Positions 34,917 through 42,539 of a stretch of DNA of 64,000 nucleotides are shown here, one piece after another. The notes under the pieces were generated by a model. It was not told where the DNA came from, ran no database searches, and worked only from the letters and a program-made list of their open reading frames with translations. Origin of the DNA: Bacillota bacterium (GTDB lineage Bacteria; Bacillota; Clostridia; Lachnospirales; Lachnospiraceae); assembly GCA_023435895.1 (NCBI GenBank), contig JAEZLH010000028.1:1-64000 (forward strand), given 5' to 3'. The position numbers were made by a program, and so were the translations under genes. Numbering within the stretch: the stretch's first letter is position 1; the number at the start of each line of letters is the position of its first letter.

Positions 34917-36428
34917 ATGAAGAATGTACTGGAATATCTTGAATATTCTGCACTGAACAATGCGAACAAAATTGCCGTAATAGATTCAGAAAACAGCTGT
35001 ACTTATCAAGAATTATTAATTAATGCAAAACGAATTGGAAGCTCTCTTACTTCATATGTCACCCCTGGAAAGCCTGTTGTGGTATTTATGGACAAAAGTG
35101 TAAAAGCACTAACTTCCTTTATGGGTATTCTTTATTCTGGTTGTTTTTATATTTTAATTAACCCCGAGCAACCCGTAGCACGCATCAATCAGATTTTAAG
35201 TGTTGCACAACCCAGTTGTATCCTTACGCTAGAGGACCATGTTGATCAGATTAATAAAATTGAATATAACGGTGAAGTAGTAATTTATTCCAATTTAATA
35301 AATCATGAAATACTACACGATAAACTTCAGACCATTCGTGATTTATCCCTTGATATTCATCCTCTCTATTGCAATTTTACTTCCGGCTCTACCGGAGTTC
35401 CTAAAGGAGTTTTAGTAAGTCATCGCTCGGTTATTGATTTTATGGAATATTTCCCTTCCCTGTTTAATATCACACAAAATGATATTATCGGAAATCAAGC
35501 ACCCTTTGACTTTGATGTATCCGTTAAAGATATTTACTCCACATTAAAAATGGGAGCAACCATGGTTATTATACCAAAAAAGCTCTTTTCTATTCCCATG
35601 CAGCTGCTTGACTATATCTGCGACCATAATATTACAACCCTGATATGGGCAGTTTCTGCATTGTGTATGATTACTCAATTAAAGGGATTTACCTATAAAG
35701 TCCCGACCTTGGTGAATAAAGTTTTATTCAGTGGAGAGGCAATGCCAATCAAGCATCTTAAGCTTTGGCAAAAATATCTTCCCGATGTAGCCTATGTTAA
35801 CCTGTACGGTCCTACCGAAATCACTTGCAATTGCACCTACTACAGGGTAAACAGAGAATTTGAATTAAATGAAATCCTGCCTATCGGAAAGGCATTTCCC
35901 AATGAAAAAGTATTTTTGCTTGATGAAAATGACCAATTAATTCTAGATTCTGAAACCTCCGGTGAACTTTGCGTATCCGGTACAGCGTTGGCGTTAGGTT
36001 ATTATAATAACCCGGAACAAACACAAAAAGCATTTATGCAAAACCCCTTGAATTCGTATTACCTAGAACCCATTTACCGTACCGGTGATTTGGCGTTTTA
36101 CAACGAAGAAGGTGAGCTTTGTTTTGCAGGGCGTAAGGATTTCCAGATAAAGCATATGGGTCATCGTATTGAATTAGAGGAAATTGAACTGATTATTAAC
36201 AGTTATGATAGTATATTAAGAGCTTGCTGTATCTTTGATCAGACAAAAAACCGAATTATTGCCTTTTATATAGGTGGTCTGGATGGAACTCAAATACAGA
36301 GCAAGATGCAGGAATCCTTACCTGTCTATATGATTCCATCACAATTTAGGGCTATGGAGGAATTACCTCTTACACCAAACGGTAAAATTGATAGAAAAAA
36401 ATTATTAGAAATATATGGAGGAAAATAA
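34917..36428 (+). CDS. DltA-like aminoacyl-adenylating ligase with altered pocket
   Basis: The 503-residue ANL enzyme should activate an amino acid with ATP and load it on the carrier protein encoded two genes downstream. Motifs: A3 FTSGSTGVPKGV (154-165), Asp200 in FDVSVKDIY (amino-group anchor), YGPTE (297-301), YRTGD (387-391) and catalytic Lys490 in TPNGK. It resembles DltA in length and order. Two pocket positions differ. The FCGEVLP Cys that confers D-Ala selectivity in DltA is Ser272 (FSGEAMP). Lys204 occupies the position of Trp239 in GrsA and Met in DltA. I therefore do not call it D-alanine ligase; an acidic amino acid is my preferred substrate. It starts 3 bases after the kinase stop, with AAAGGAG upstream. 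Confidence 0.85.
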   Translation: MKNVLEYLEYSALNNANKIAVIDSENSCTYQELLINAKRIGSSLTSYVTPGKPVVVFMDKSVKALTSFMGILYSGCFYILINPEQPVARINQILSVAQPSCILTLEDHVDQINKIEYNGEVVIYSNLINHEILHDKLQTIRDLSLDIHPLYCNFTSGSTGVPKGVLVSHRSVIDFMEYFPSLFNITQNDIIGNQAPFDFDVSVKDIYSTLKMGATMVIIPKKLFSIPMQLLDYICDHNITTLIWAVSALCMITQLKGFTYKVPTLVNKVLFSGEAMPIKHLKLWQKYLPDVAYVNLYGPTEITCNCTYYRVNREFELNEILPIGKAFPNEKVFLLDENDQLILDSETSGELCVSGTALALGYYNNPEQTQKAFMQNPLNSYYLEPIYRTGDLAFYNEEGELCFAGRKDFQIKHMGHRIELEEIELIINSYDSILRACCIFDQTKNRIIAFYIGGLDGTQIQSKMQESLPVYMIPSQFRAMEELPLTPNGKIDRKKLLEIYGGK

Positions 36429-36429
36429 C

Positions 36430-37620
36430 ATGTTAAAGCATGAAATCGGATCCGTTATCAAGGAATATAAGACACCGTTTTACATCTTTGATACCGATTT
36501 ACTATCCGATCAAATCAAAAAACTTAGGACTTCCTTGGGTTCTGATGTAGAACTTTGTTACGCAATGAAAGCAAATCCATTCATTATCAAGGAATTAGAG
36601 GATCAGGTCGAATTCTTTGAAGTATGTTCCCCCGGTGAATTTCATATCTGTGAAAGAGCCAAAATCAATATGAACAAAATTGTCATGTCAGGTGTATATA
36701 AGAACCCTGCTGACATCGAATATGCTCTTAATCAATACGGTAATACCATCACTTATACCATTGAGTCTTTTACACAATGGCAGCTGATTAAAGCTTACTC
36801 CTCTGATCATCAATTAAATATTAATGTTCTTCTTCGATTGACCTCAGGAACCCAATTTGGTATGGATGAAGACATTGTTAGACAGATTATTGAGCAGCGT
36901 GACCAGCATCCTTTTATCACAATTGAGGGAATTCAGTTTTTCTCTGGTACCCAGAAGAAAGCTCCGAAAAAACATGCTAACGAGCTTCAAATGCTTGATC
37001 AGTTTTGCATGGATTTAAAAGAACAATATGATTTTACTGTAAAGAAATTAGAATATGGTTCCGGTCTGCCCATCTATTATTTTGATGAGGAAGTAGACGA
37101 AGAGCAGTTAATTTTAGATGCACTTTCCGAACAAATAAAGAAACTTAAGTTCGGTGGAAAGATTTCCTTGGAATTAGGTAGATTTATTGCTGCTTCCTGT
37201 GGAATATATGTAACAAGTATCGTAGATATGAAAACCAACAAAAATCAGTCTTATTGTCTGATTGACGGTGGTATTCATCATATGAATTATTTTGGTCAAA
37301 TGATGGCTATGAAAAGGCCTCCGATTGACCATTGGAATGCAGGAGAAGGAGAAACAAAGGAATGGACTGTATGTGGTTCCCTCTGTTCCCTAAACGATGT
37401 CCTTGTAAAACAATACCCTTTTGTGAACCTGCAGCTAGGGGATAAATTGATTTTTAACAAGGTTGGAGCTTATTCCGTTACCGAGGGTATTTCCTTATTT
37501 TTGAGCCGTGATTTACCTCAAGTATTCTTATATTCACAAAAAGATAAGCTACGTATAGCAAGAACCAATGTACCAACAGATATTTTAAACTATTTTAATA
37601 ACGAATCTAAAGGAGAATAA
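36430..37620 (+). CDS. Fold-III PLP-dependent decarboxylase, possibly carrier-protein-specific (BtrK-like)
   Basis: The 396-residue protein has the alanine-racemase-like TIM barrel plus beta domain of the LysA/ornithine decarboxylase group. PLP lysine is Lys47 in YAMKANP; LELGRF (247-252) and CGSLCSLNDVL (315-325) correspond to the EPGR and CESGD motifs of diaminopimelate decarboxylase. The Glu of CES is lost, and the usual HxHIGSQ reads QFFSGTQ, so meso-DAP is an unlikely substrate. Start is the ATG at 36430 with GGAGG eight bases upstream, overlapping nothing. It lies between the adenylating enzyme and the carrier protein. Butirosin BtrK, which decarboxylates glutamyl bound to a carrier protein, is the best functional parallel I know; this is inference. 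A free amino acid decarboxylase is the alternative. Confidence 0.8.
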   Translation: MLKHEIGSVIKEYKTPFYIFDTDLLSDQIKKLRTSLGSDVELCYAMKANPFIIKELEDQVEFFEVCSPGEFHICERAKINMNKIVMSGVYKNPADIEYALNQYGNTITYTIESFTQWQLIKAYSSDHQLNINVLLRLTSGTQFGMDEDIVRQIIEQRDQHPFITIEGIQFFSGTQKKAPKKHANELQMLDQFCMDLKEQYDFTVKKLEYGSGLPIYYFDEEVDEEQLILDALSEQIKKLKFGGKISLELGRFIAASCGIYVTSIVDMKTNKNQSYCLIDGGIHHMNYFGQMMAMKRPPIDHWNAGEGETKEWTVCGSLCSLNDVLVKQYPFVNLQLGDKLIFNKVGAYSVTEGISLFLSRDLPQVFLYSQKDKLRIARTNVPTDILNYFNNESKGE

Positions 37621-37624
37621 TAAC

Positions 37625-37852
37625 ATGGAACAATTATTAACAATTTTAAAGAATATCAATTCAACATTGAATTATGAAACAGAAACCCGCTTAATCGATG
37701 ACGGTCTTTTGGATTCCTTCTCAATTTTATCCCTTGTTTCTGAATTGGAAGACGAATTTGTAATTGAAATTACCCCGGTTGATTTAGTACCTGTGAACTT
37801 TAATTCTGCCGAAGCTATGTGGAATATGATCCAACGTTTACAAGAGGATTAA
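37625..37852 (+). CDS. DltC-like aminoacyl carrier protein
   Basis: The 75-residue acidic protein is a four-helix carrier. Ser31 in GLLDSFSIL is the phosphopantetheine attachment site. DltC proteins share this DSF motif and about the same length (78-80). It should hold the amino acid as a thioester for the decarboxylase and then the membrane acyltransferase. AAAGGAG lies eight to nine bases before the ATG, and the next gene starts 4 bases after its stop. No phosphopantetheinyl transferase gene is in the window. Confidence 0.9.
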   Translation: MEQLLTILKNINSTLNYETETRLIDDGLLDSFSILSLVSELEDEFVIEITPVDLVPVNFNSAEAMWNMIQRLQED

Positions 37853-37856
37853 TCCC

Positions 37857-39443
37857 ATGACTTATACATCGCCCATCTATATATTTGTATTACTGCCTAT
37901 TACGGTGCTTCTTTATCAACTGGTTCCACAACGTCATCGATGGAAATTATTATTATTGATTAGTTATCTCTTTTTCTATTTAATTAGCGGTAAGTTATTG
38001 GGATATTTACTCCTCTCTACAATTTCCATGTATTATTTTGGTCTTTGGTTAGGAAAATGTAAAAAGGATTACACCGAAAAGAAACGAACTTCTGAGAATA
38101 AAAAAGAATTAAAAGCGTGGTACGATAAAAAGAAATTCAGAATCTTGTGGACAGGAATGCTTATGCAGATTCTTATCTTGGTGATATTAAAATACTCACA
38201 GTTTTTCTGTGGCAATATCAATCAAATATTAAAAGCATTCTCTTCTCCTGTTCTTGTCCCTAATTTAAAATTTATCGTACCGATTGGTATCTCTTTTTAT
38301 ACCTTACAAGTACTCTCTTACTTACTTGATATTTACTACCAGAAAATCGAACCGGATACTAACCTTGGAAGACTGGCGTTATATCTTTCCTTTTTTCCTA
38401 CCATATTGGAAGGTCCAATCTGTCGATATTCACAAACTGCGGTGGATTTGTATCAGGGAAATTCCGTTACATATAGAAATTTCACCTTTGGTTTGCAACG
38501 TATATTATGGGGATTATTTAAGAATTTTATTATTGCAGATCGTCTCAATATGCTGGTTGAAAGGGTCTTTGATAAGCCCCAGACTCATTATGGGGGAGTT
38601 ATTATTATCGTAGCTTCCATTCTGTACACCTTTCAATTGTATGCTAACTTCTCAGGTAGCATTGACATTACAATTGGTATCGGTGAGATGTTCGGCGTAA
38701 AGATTCCAGAGAATTTCCGCCAACCCTTCTTTTCAAGAAGTGCTTCCGAGTTTTGGAGAAGATGGCACATTACTCTTGGTACTTGGTTGAAGGATTATAT
38801 ATTTTATCCTATATCCTTAACAAAATTTGTGAAGAATCTAGGAAAAGATGCAAAAGCCAAATTCGGTAAACATATGGGTCAAATAATTCCTTCTTCCATT
38901 GCTTTGTTCGGTGTTTGGACTTGTAACGGTTTATGGCACGGAACCGGCTGGCATTATATATTTTATGGTATGTATTATTTCGTTTTAATCCTTCTGGGTA
39001 ATACCTTTGAGCCCTGGATACAAAGCTTAATGACATATCTTAAGATTAGCAGAGAAAGTATCCCTTATCGTACGATGCAAAGTGTAAAAATGCTTACCAT
39101 CATCTTTATAGGAGAGTTGTTTTTTAGAGCAAACAGCATGTCAATTGGCCTTAAGATGTTCAAATCTATCTTTACTGAGTTCCACTGGTCTGCCTTTACC
39201 GATGGCTCCCTGTTTCTCTTGGGATTAAACAAACATGATTTTGTTGCAGTTGTGTTTGGGTTAATTGCTATGTTATTTGTAAGCATTTTACACGAAAAAG
39301 GGGTATCTATTCGGGAAAAAATTGCAGGTTGGAATATTTTCTATCGATGGGGCTTTTTTTACGCCGCTATTATGCTAATCATCATTTTAGGTGCTTATGG
39401 TGATGCGTATATACCGCCCAAATTAATCTATGCGGGCTTTTAA
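37857..39443 (+). CDS. MBOAT acyltransferase (AlgI/DltB family)
   Basis: The 528-residue polytopic protein has ten or more membrane helices and MBOAT hallmarks: PIGISFYTLQVLSYLLDIYY, FFPTILEGPICRY, EFWRRWHITLGTWLKDYIF and catalytic His361 in NGLWHGTGW. It is longer than DltB (about 400) and closer in length to AlgI/PatA O-acyltransferases. A highly basic cytosolic loop lies at residues 68-95. It should take the aminoacyl group from the carrier protein at the inner face and pass it across the membrane. The charge and loop suit docking of the acidic carrier protein. Confidence 0.9.
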   Translation: MTYTSPIYIFVLLPITVLLYQLVPQRHRWKLLLLISYLFFYLISGKLLGYLLLSTISMYYFGLWLGKCKKDYTEKKRTSENKKELKAWYDKKKFRILWTGMLMQILILVILKYSQFFCGNINQILKAFSSPVLVPNLKFIVPIGISFYTLQVLSYLLDIYYQKIEPDTNLGRLALYLSFFPTILEGPICRYSQTAVDLYQGNSVTYRNFTFGLQRILWGLFKNFIIADRLNMLVERVFDKPQTHYGGVIIIVASILYTFQLYANFSGSIDITIGIGEMFGVKIPENFRQPFFSRSASEFWRRWHITLGTWLKDYIFYPISLTKFVKNLGKDAKAKFGKHMGQIIPSSIALFGVWTCNGLWHGTGWHYIFYGMYYFVLILLGNTFEPWIQSLMTYLKISRESIPYRTMQSVKMLTIIFIGELFFRANSMSIGLKMFKSIFTEFHWSAFTDGSLFLLGLNKHDFVAVVFGLIAMLFVSILHEKGVSIREKIAGWNIFYRWGFFYAAIMLIIILGAYGDAYIPPKLIYAGF

Positions 39444-39458
39444 AACTGATTAAGGAGT

Positions 39459-39551
39459 CAAACGACCTTTTGATACTCATGGCAATTTGCATCGGCGCAT
39501 TTATTTTTTGTTTTATGCAAATGCTAATGAACTCTATTGAAAGGTCGTTTG
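39459..39551 (+). repeat. Nested inverted repeat between the MBOAT and SGNH genes
   Basis: Perfect 12-bp arms CAAACGACCTTT (39459-39470) and AAAGGTCGTTTG (39540-39551) enclose a second pair, ATTTGCAT and ATGCAAAT. The resulting stem-loop fills most of the 144-base gap in the operon. An overlapping reading frame from a TTG at 39470 encodes a hydrophobic segment, but its start lacks a well-placed ribosome binding site. Confidence 0.65.
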
Positions 39552-39587
39552 GCACATCAATCAAATTAAATTTAAGAGGTAAAATTG

Positions 39588-40586
39588 ATGCGCTACAAAA
39601 ATTTTATAAAACCTATCCTATTTATAATGGGACTGTTCCTTATTTTAATATTAAGCTCCGCTTTTACAAGTCGTTATGGCTTCTTACAAGGTCCCTATGG
39701 TAAAATGACAGGTCTTCTAAAAGCACCAGATGACTCCTTTGATTATTTGGTAATTGGAGACAGTGAATCCAGAACGAGTATCTCTCCAATGATTATTTGG
39801 AAGGATTACGGTTATTCCGGCTTTAATTGTGGCATTCCGGGACAACGATTGCAAGATACTTATTACTGGTTGGAGAAATCTCTTAAGAACCAGTCTCCAA
39901 AAGTTATCATGCTTGAAACAAATGCATTCTACCGCAAAATTACATATATGAAAGAAATGGAAACAACGGTAGAATTGAAAATGCAGACTATGTTCTCGAT
40001 TTTTCAATATCATAATGACTGGCTTCATATTAATCCTCACGATTTAAAGAATAATCGTGCAGTTAAGGCCTACGAATCAACACTTATTGCGGGAGCAGGC
40101 TACAGAAACTCCAAAACGGTAAAGCCTTACAAAAAAGGTGATTATATTCATGAGACAGAGGAAAAAGAAGAAATACAAGAAAGACCTTTGTACTATTTAA
40201 ATAAGATTGTAGAATTGTGCAAGAAAAAGGACATTCAATTAATCTTATATAGTTCTCCTTCTCCTATATGTTGGACGTATAAGAAGTATAATGCCGCTGC
40301 TGCTTTTGCAGAGAAAAACAATCTACAATATATTGATTTAAATATTCGTATCTCGGATGTAGGTATCGATTGGTCTAAAGATACCCGTGACAAAGGGAAT
40401 CATATTAATTATTATGGTTCTCAAAAAGTAACCAAATTTATCGGACAGTACTTATATAATCATACTAAGATGACAGATCATCGTAAAGACGAGAAATACC
40501 AGTCTTGGAATGACGCACTTGGAAAGTATATGAAACAGGCCGAAAAAAAGCAAAGTGCTAAAAGTATAGCAGACGATTATCTTTAG
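39588..40586 (+). CDS. Membrane-anchored SGNH/DltD-like transferase or esterase
   Basis: About 332 residues with one N-terminal membrane helix (8-26) and an outward-facing SGNH-type domain. Block I is VIGDSESRTS, with catalytic Ser59. NCGIPGQRLQDTYYWLEKSL resembles the Gly/Asn oxyanion block, and the C-terminal GNHINYYGSQK supplies the His. This is the pattern of DltD and of AlgX/AlgJ-like partners of MBOATs. It probably completes transfer of the aminoacyl group to the outer polymer. AGAGGT precedes the ATG at 39588. It is the last gene of the seven-gene operon. Confidence 0.82.
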   Translation: MRYKNFIKPILFIMGLFLILILSSAFTSRYGFLQGPYGKMTGLLKAPDDSFDYLVIGDSESRTSISPMIIWKDYGYSGFNCGIPGQRLQDTYYWLEKSLKNQSPKVIMLETNAFYRKITYMKEMETTVELKMQTMFSIFQYHNDWLHINPHDLKNNRAVKAYESTLIAGAGYRNSKTVKPYKKGDYIHETEEKEEIQERPLYYLNKIVELCKKKDIQLILYSSPSPICWTYKKYNAAAAFAEKNNLQYIDLNIRISDVGIDWSKDTRDKGNHINYYGSQKVTKFIGQYLYNHTKMTDHRKDEKYQSWNDALGKYMKQAEKKQSAKSIADDYL

Positions 40587-40600
40587 TTTCTTAGGTCTTT

Positions 40601-40636
40601 CTTATGAAACAGGTTTCAAGAAACCTGTTTCATAAG
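40601..40636 (+). terminator. Perfect 16-bp hairpin after the dlt-like operon
   Basis: CTTATGAAACAGGTTT (40601-40616), loop CAAG, and its exact complement (40621-40636), 15 bases after the stop. There is no strong T-run, so processing or termination aided by the next hairpin is likely. Confidence 0.65.
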
Positions 40637-40674
40637 ATAACAACAATTTTACAATAATCATGAAGAAATCGAAT

Positions 40675-40742
40675 AACAGCTAAAACAGCTCGTTCATCGT
40701 AATAGAATTTCAAATTACGGTGAACGAGCTGCTTTAGTTGTT
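40675..40742. terminator. Second long hairpin between convergent operons
   Basis: CAGCTCGTTCATCGTAAT (40686-40703) pairs with 40714-40731 with one mismatch; AACAGCTAAA (40675-40684) extends the stem imperfectly toward 40742. It may terminate transcription from either side. Confidence 0.6.
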
Positions 40743-40759
40743 AAGTAAATTATCATTGA

Positions 40760-40905
40760 AGCATATGGCTTTTTGTTTTTGTTTTTAGCTTTTAGCTTTT
40801 AGCTTTTGTTTTTAGCTTTTGTTTTTAGCTTTTTGTTTTTAGCTTTTTGTTTTTTTCTAATTTTTTGCTATTTGTTTTTTGCTTTTTGCTTTGCAAATTG
40901 TCATT
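40760..40905 (-). repeat. Low-complexity array downstream of nagB
   Basis: The plus strand repeats AGCTTTT, TTTGTTTTT and GCTTTTTG units without a constant period. In the nagB transcript this is an A-rich 3' tail. No gene lies in 40587-40946. Confidence 0.65.
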
Positions 40906-40946
40906 GCCACAGTATAAACAGGGCAGGGCTTATGACTCCCTATTTA

Positions 40947-41702
40947 TTATTGCATCACCATTAAATTGGCTTCACGGGAGATTAATTCTCCTGCCTCACG
41001 ATCTACGATAACCGTTACATCAGAATGAACTTGTAGTAAGGATGCCGGAATCAGTGTGTTGATAGTTCCTTCTGCCAGTTTTTCAATAATCTGAGCCTTG
41101 GAAGAACCACTTGCCAATAGAATAATTTTTCTTGCCTTCATGATGGTTGCAATACCCATTGTCACTGCCTGCACCGGAACTTCCTCCGGTGTATTAAAAA
41201 ATCTGGAGTTAGCCTTTATAGTATCTTCGGTTAAATCAGTAATGTGAGTACCAACCTGTAATTGCTCTGCGGGTTCATTAAAACCGATATGTCCGTTATT
41301 ACCAATCCCAAGAATTTGTACATCAATACCACCCGCCTTCTCGATACTCTTATCATAACGGGAACATGCACTTTCCATATCCTTAGCGATACCGGAAGGA
41401 ACATGTGTGTTTTCCTTTGGAATATTCACAAAATCGAAAAGATTCTTATCCATAAAATACTGATAGCTTTGAGGGTGGGAACCCGGCAGACCTACATATT
41501 CGTCCAAGTTAAAGGTCTCTACCTGTGAAAAATCAACCTCACCGTTATTGTATGCCTCCACTATCTTCTGATACATTCCCTGGGGGGTGCTTCCCGTTGC
41601 CAGTCCAAGTACACTCTTAGGATTTGATTGAACTGTTTCTATTAATAGATTTGCTGCGATCTCGCTCATCTCACTATAGTCTTTTGCTATTATTATTTTC
41701 AT
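40947..41702 (-). CDS. nagB: Glucosamine-6-phosphate deaminase
   Basis: NagB converts glucosamine-6-phosphate to fructose-6-phosphate and ammonia. The 251-residue protein has LGLATGSTPQGMYQKIVE (phosphate site), FNLDEYVGL (catalytic Asp), and ILGIGNNGHIGFNEPAEQ (base His). RFFNTPEEVPVQAVTMGIAT and LASGSSKAQII also match. It is shorter than the E. coli allosteric form (266) and like B. subtilis NagB. Its ATG overlaps the nagR stop by 4 bases. Confidence 0.95.
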   Translation of the reverse strand: MKIIIAKDYSEMSEIAANLLIETVQSNPKSVLGLATGSTPQGMYQKIVEAYNNGEVDFSQVETFNLDEYVGLPGSHPQSYQYFMDKNLFDFVNIPKENTHVPSGIAKDMESACSRYDKSIEKAGGIDVQILGIGNNGHIGFNEPAEQLQVGTHITDLTEDTIKANSRFFNTPEEVPVQAVTMGIATIMKARKIILLASGSSKAQIIEKLAEGTINTLIPASLLQVHSDVTVIVDREAGELISREANLMVMQ

Positions 41703-42418
41703 TTTATTTTATCCTTTCTTCTTGTAATATTGATTTCTAATGAATATTTATCACTACGATAGACAGAATCTTCAAGGAATAGAAGCTTACCGTCCGCATC
41801 ATAATTTTTACTTGAGGTTTTAAGTAACGGCACCTCCTCCGTTAATCGAAAAAGTCCCTTATAGTAGTCATTTAACAGAATTGCATGTATGGATGCCTCT
41901 GAATAATCAAGATGTAGATTATTCTTATCTAATAATGCATAAAAAGAACCCTTTAGTTGTTTGGCATTCAAATCAGGTATGAAATCACAGGGAAGATAAA
42001 TAATCTCCTCGGCAATAATTACTTCCTTTACAATTCTTAATCGATGAATCTTATAGAGTTCGTCAGCTTTCATTAGCTCAAACATACTCTCATTTGCTTC
42101 GATTCTCTCAAAAGCAATTACCTCTGTACTGAACTTTGTTCCTGATGCTTCCATCATCTCCGTAAAGCTCATAATACCTCTCTGATTAATCCTGGGTTCG
42201 CAGACAAAGGTTCCTTTCCCTTTAATCTTCGTTAAAATACCCGATTGCACCAATTCATTCAGTGCCTGCCTGACCGTCATCCTGCTTAAATTATATTCCT
42301 CTGCAATAATACGCTCACTGTCAATGCAATGGCCGGGCTGCCAAATCCCATCATCAATCTTCTTCCTGATTTCTGCTGCTAATTGATAATAAATCGGAAT
42401 GGGGCTGTTCTTATCCAT
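41699..42418 (-). CDS. nagR: GntR/HutC-family regulator of GlcNAc use, NagR/YvoA-like
   Basis: About 239 residues: an N-terminal winged helix-turn-helix (PIYYQLAAEIRKKIDDGIW; YNLSRMTVRQALNELVQSG; KGKGTFV) and a C-terminal UTRA effector domain (about 85-235). In B. subtilis NagR/YvoA this domain binds glucosamine-6-phosphate or GlcNAc-6-phosphate and releases DNA. The ATG at 42418 has GGGAGG ten bases upstream. It lies between nagB and divergent nagA, and a GTCTAGAC palindrome in the shared intergenic region is its probable operator. Confidence 0.9.
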   Translation of the reverse strand: MDKNSPIPIYYQLAAEIRKKIDDGIWQPGHCIDSERIIAEEYNLSRMTVRQALNELVQSGILTKIKGKGTFVCEPRINQRGIMSFTEMMEASGTKFSTEVIAFERIEANESMFELMKADELYKIHRLRIVKEVIIAEEIIYLPCDFIPDLNAKQLKGSFYALLDKNNLHLDYSEASIHAILLNDYYKGLFRLTEEVPLLKTSSKNYDADGKLLFLEDSVYRSDKYSLEINITRRKDKIK

Positions 42419-42460
42419 GAATTTATATCCTCCCAACCGGTAAAATTCTAATAATATCTA

Positions 42461-42489
42461 TGGACTTTTTCCTAATACTATTATATGAT
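42461..42489 (+). promoter_or_regulatory. Candidate nagA promoter
   Basis: -35 TGGACT (42461-42466), 17-base spacer, -10 TATGAT (42484-42489), about 50 bases upstream of nagA. Confidence 0.55.
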
Positions 42490-42501
42490 ATATATATCTA
42501 G

Positions 42502-42513
42502 TTGTCTAGACCA
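42502..42513. promoter_or_regulatory. Candidate NagR operator
   Basis: TTGTCTAGACCA contains the palindrome GTCTAGAC and is close to the TGGTCTAGACCA-type sites of GntR/HutC regulators such as YvoA/NagR. It lies just downstream of the predicted nagA -10 box, a position suited to repression. Confidence 0.6.
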
Positions 42514-42539
42514 GTTTATGAAAAAAGGAGTAAAAATTT

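Noticed and set aside
36430..37620. Diaminopimelate decarboxylase (lysA)
   Set aside because: The CESGD and HxHIGSQ motifs are not kept, and the genetic context is aminoacyl transfer rather than lysine synthesis.
39470..39703. 77-codon frame with a hydrophobic start inside the dlt-like operon, possible DltX analogue
   Set aside because: TTG start with a poorly placed ribosome site, lies on an inverted repeat and runs into the next gene in the wrong frame; no DltX-like C-terminal motif.
34917..40586. Ordinary D-alanyl-teichoic acid (dltABCD) operon
   Set aside because: An extra PLP decarboxylase, Ser in place of the D-Ala-selecting Cys, and a long AlgI-size MBOAT make the standard label unsafe.
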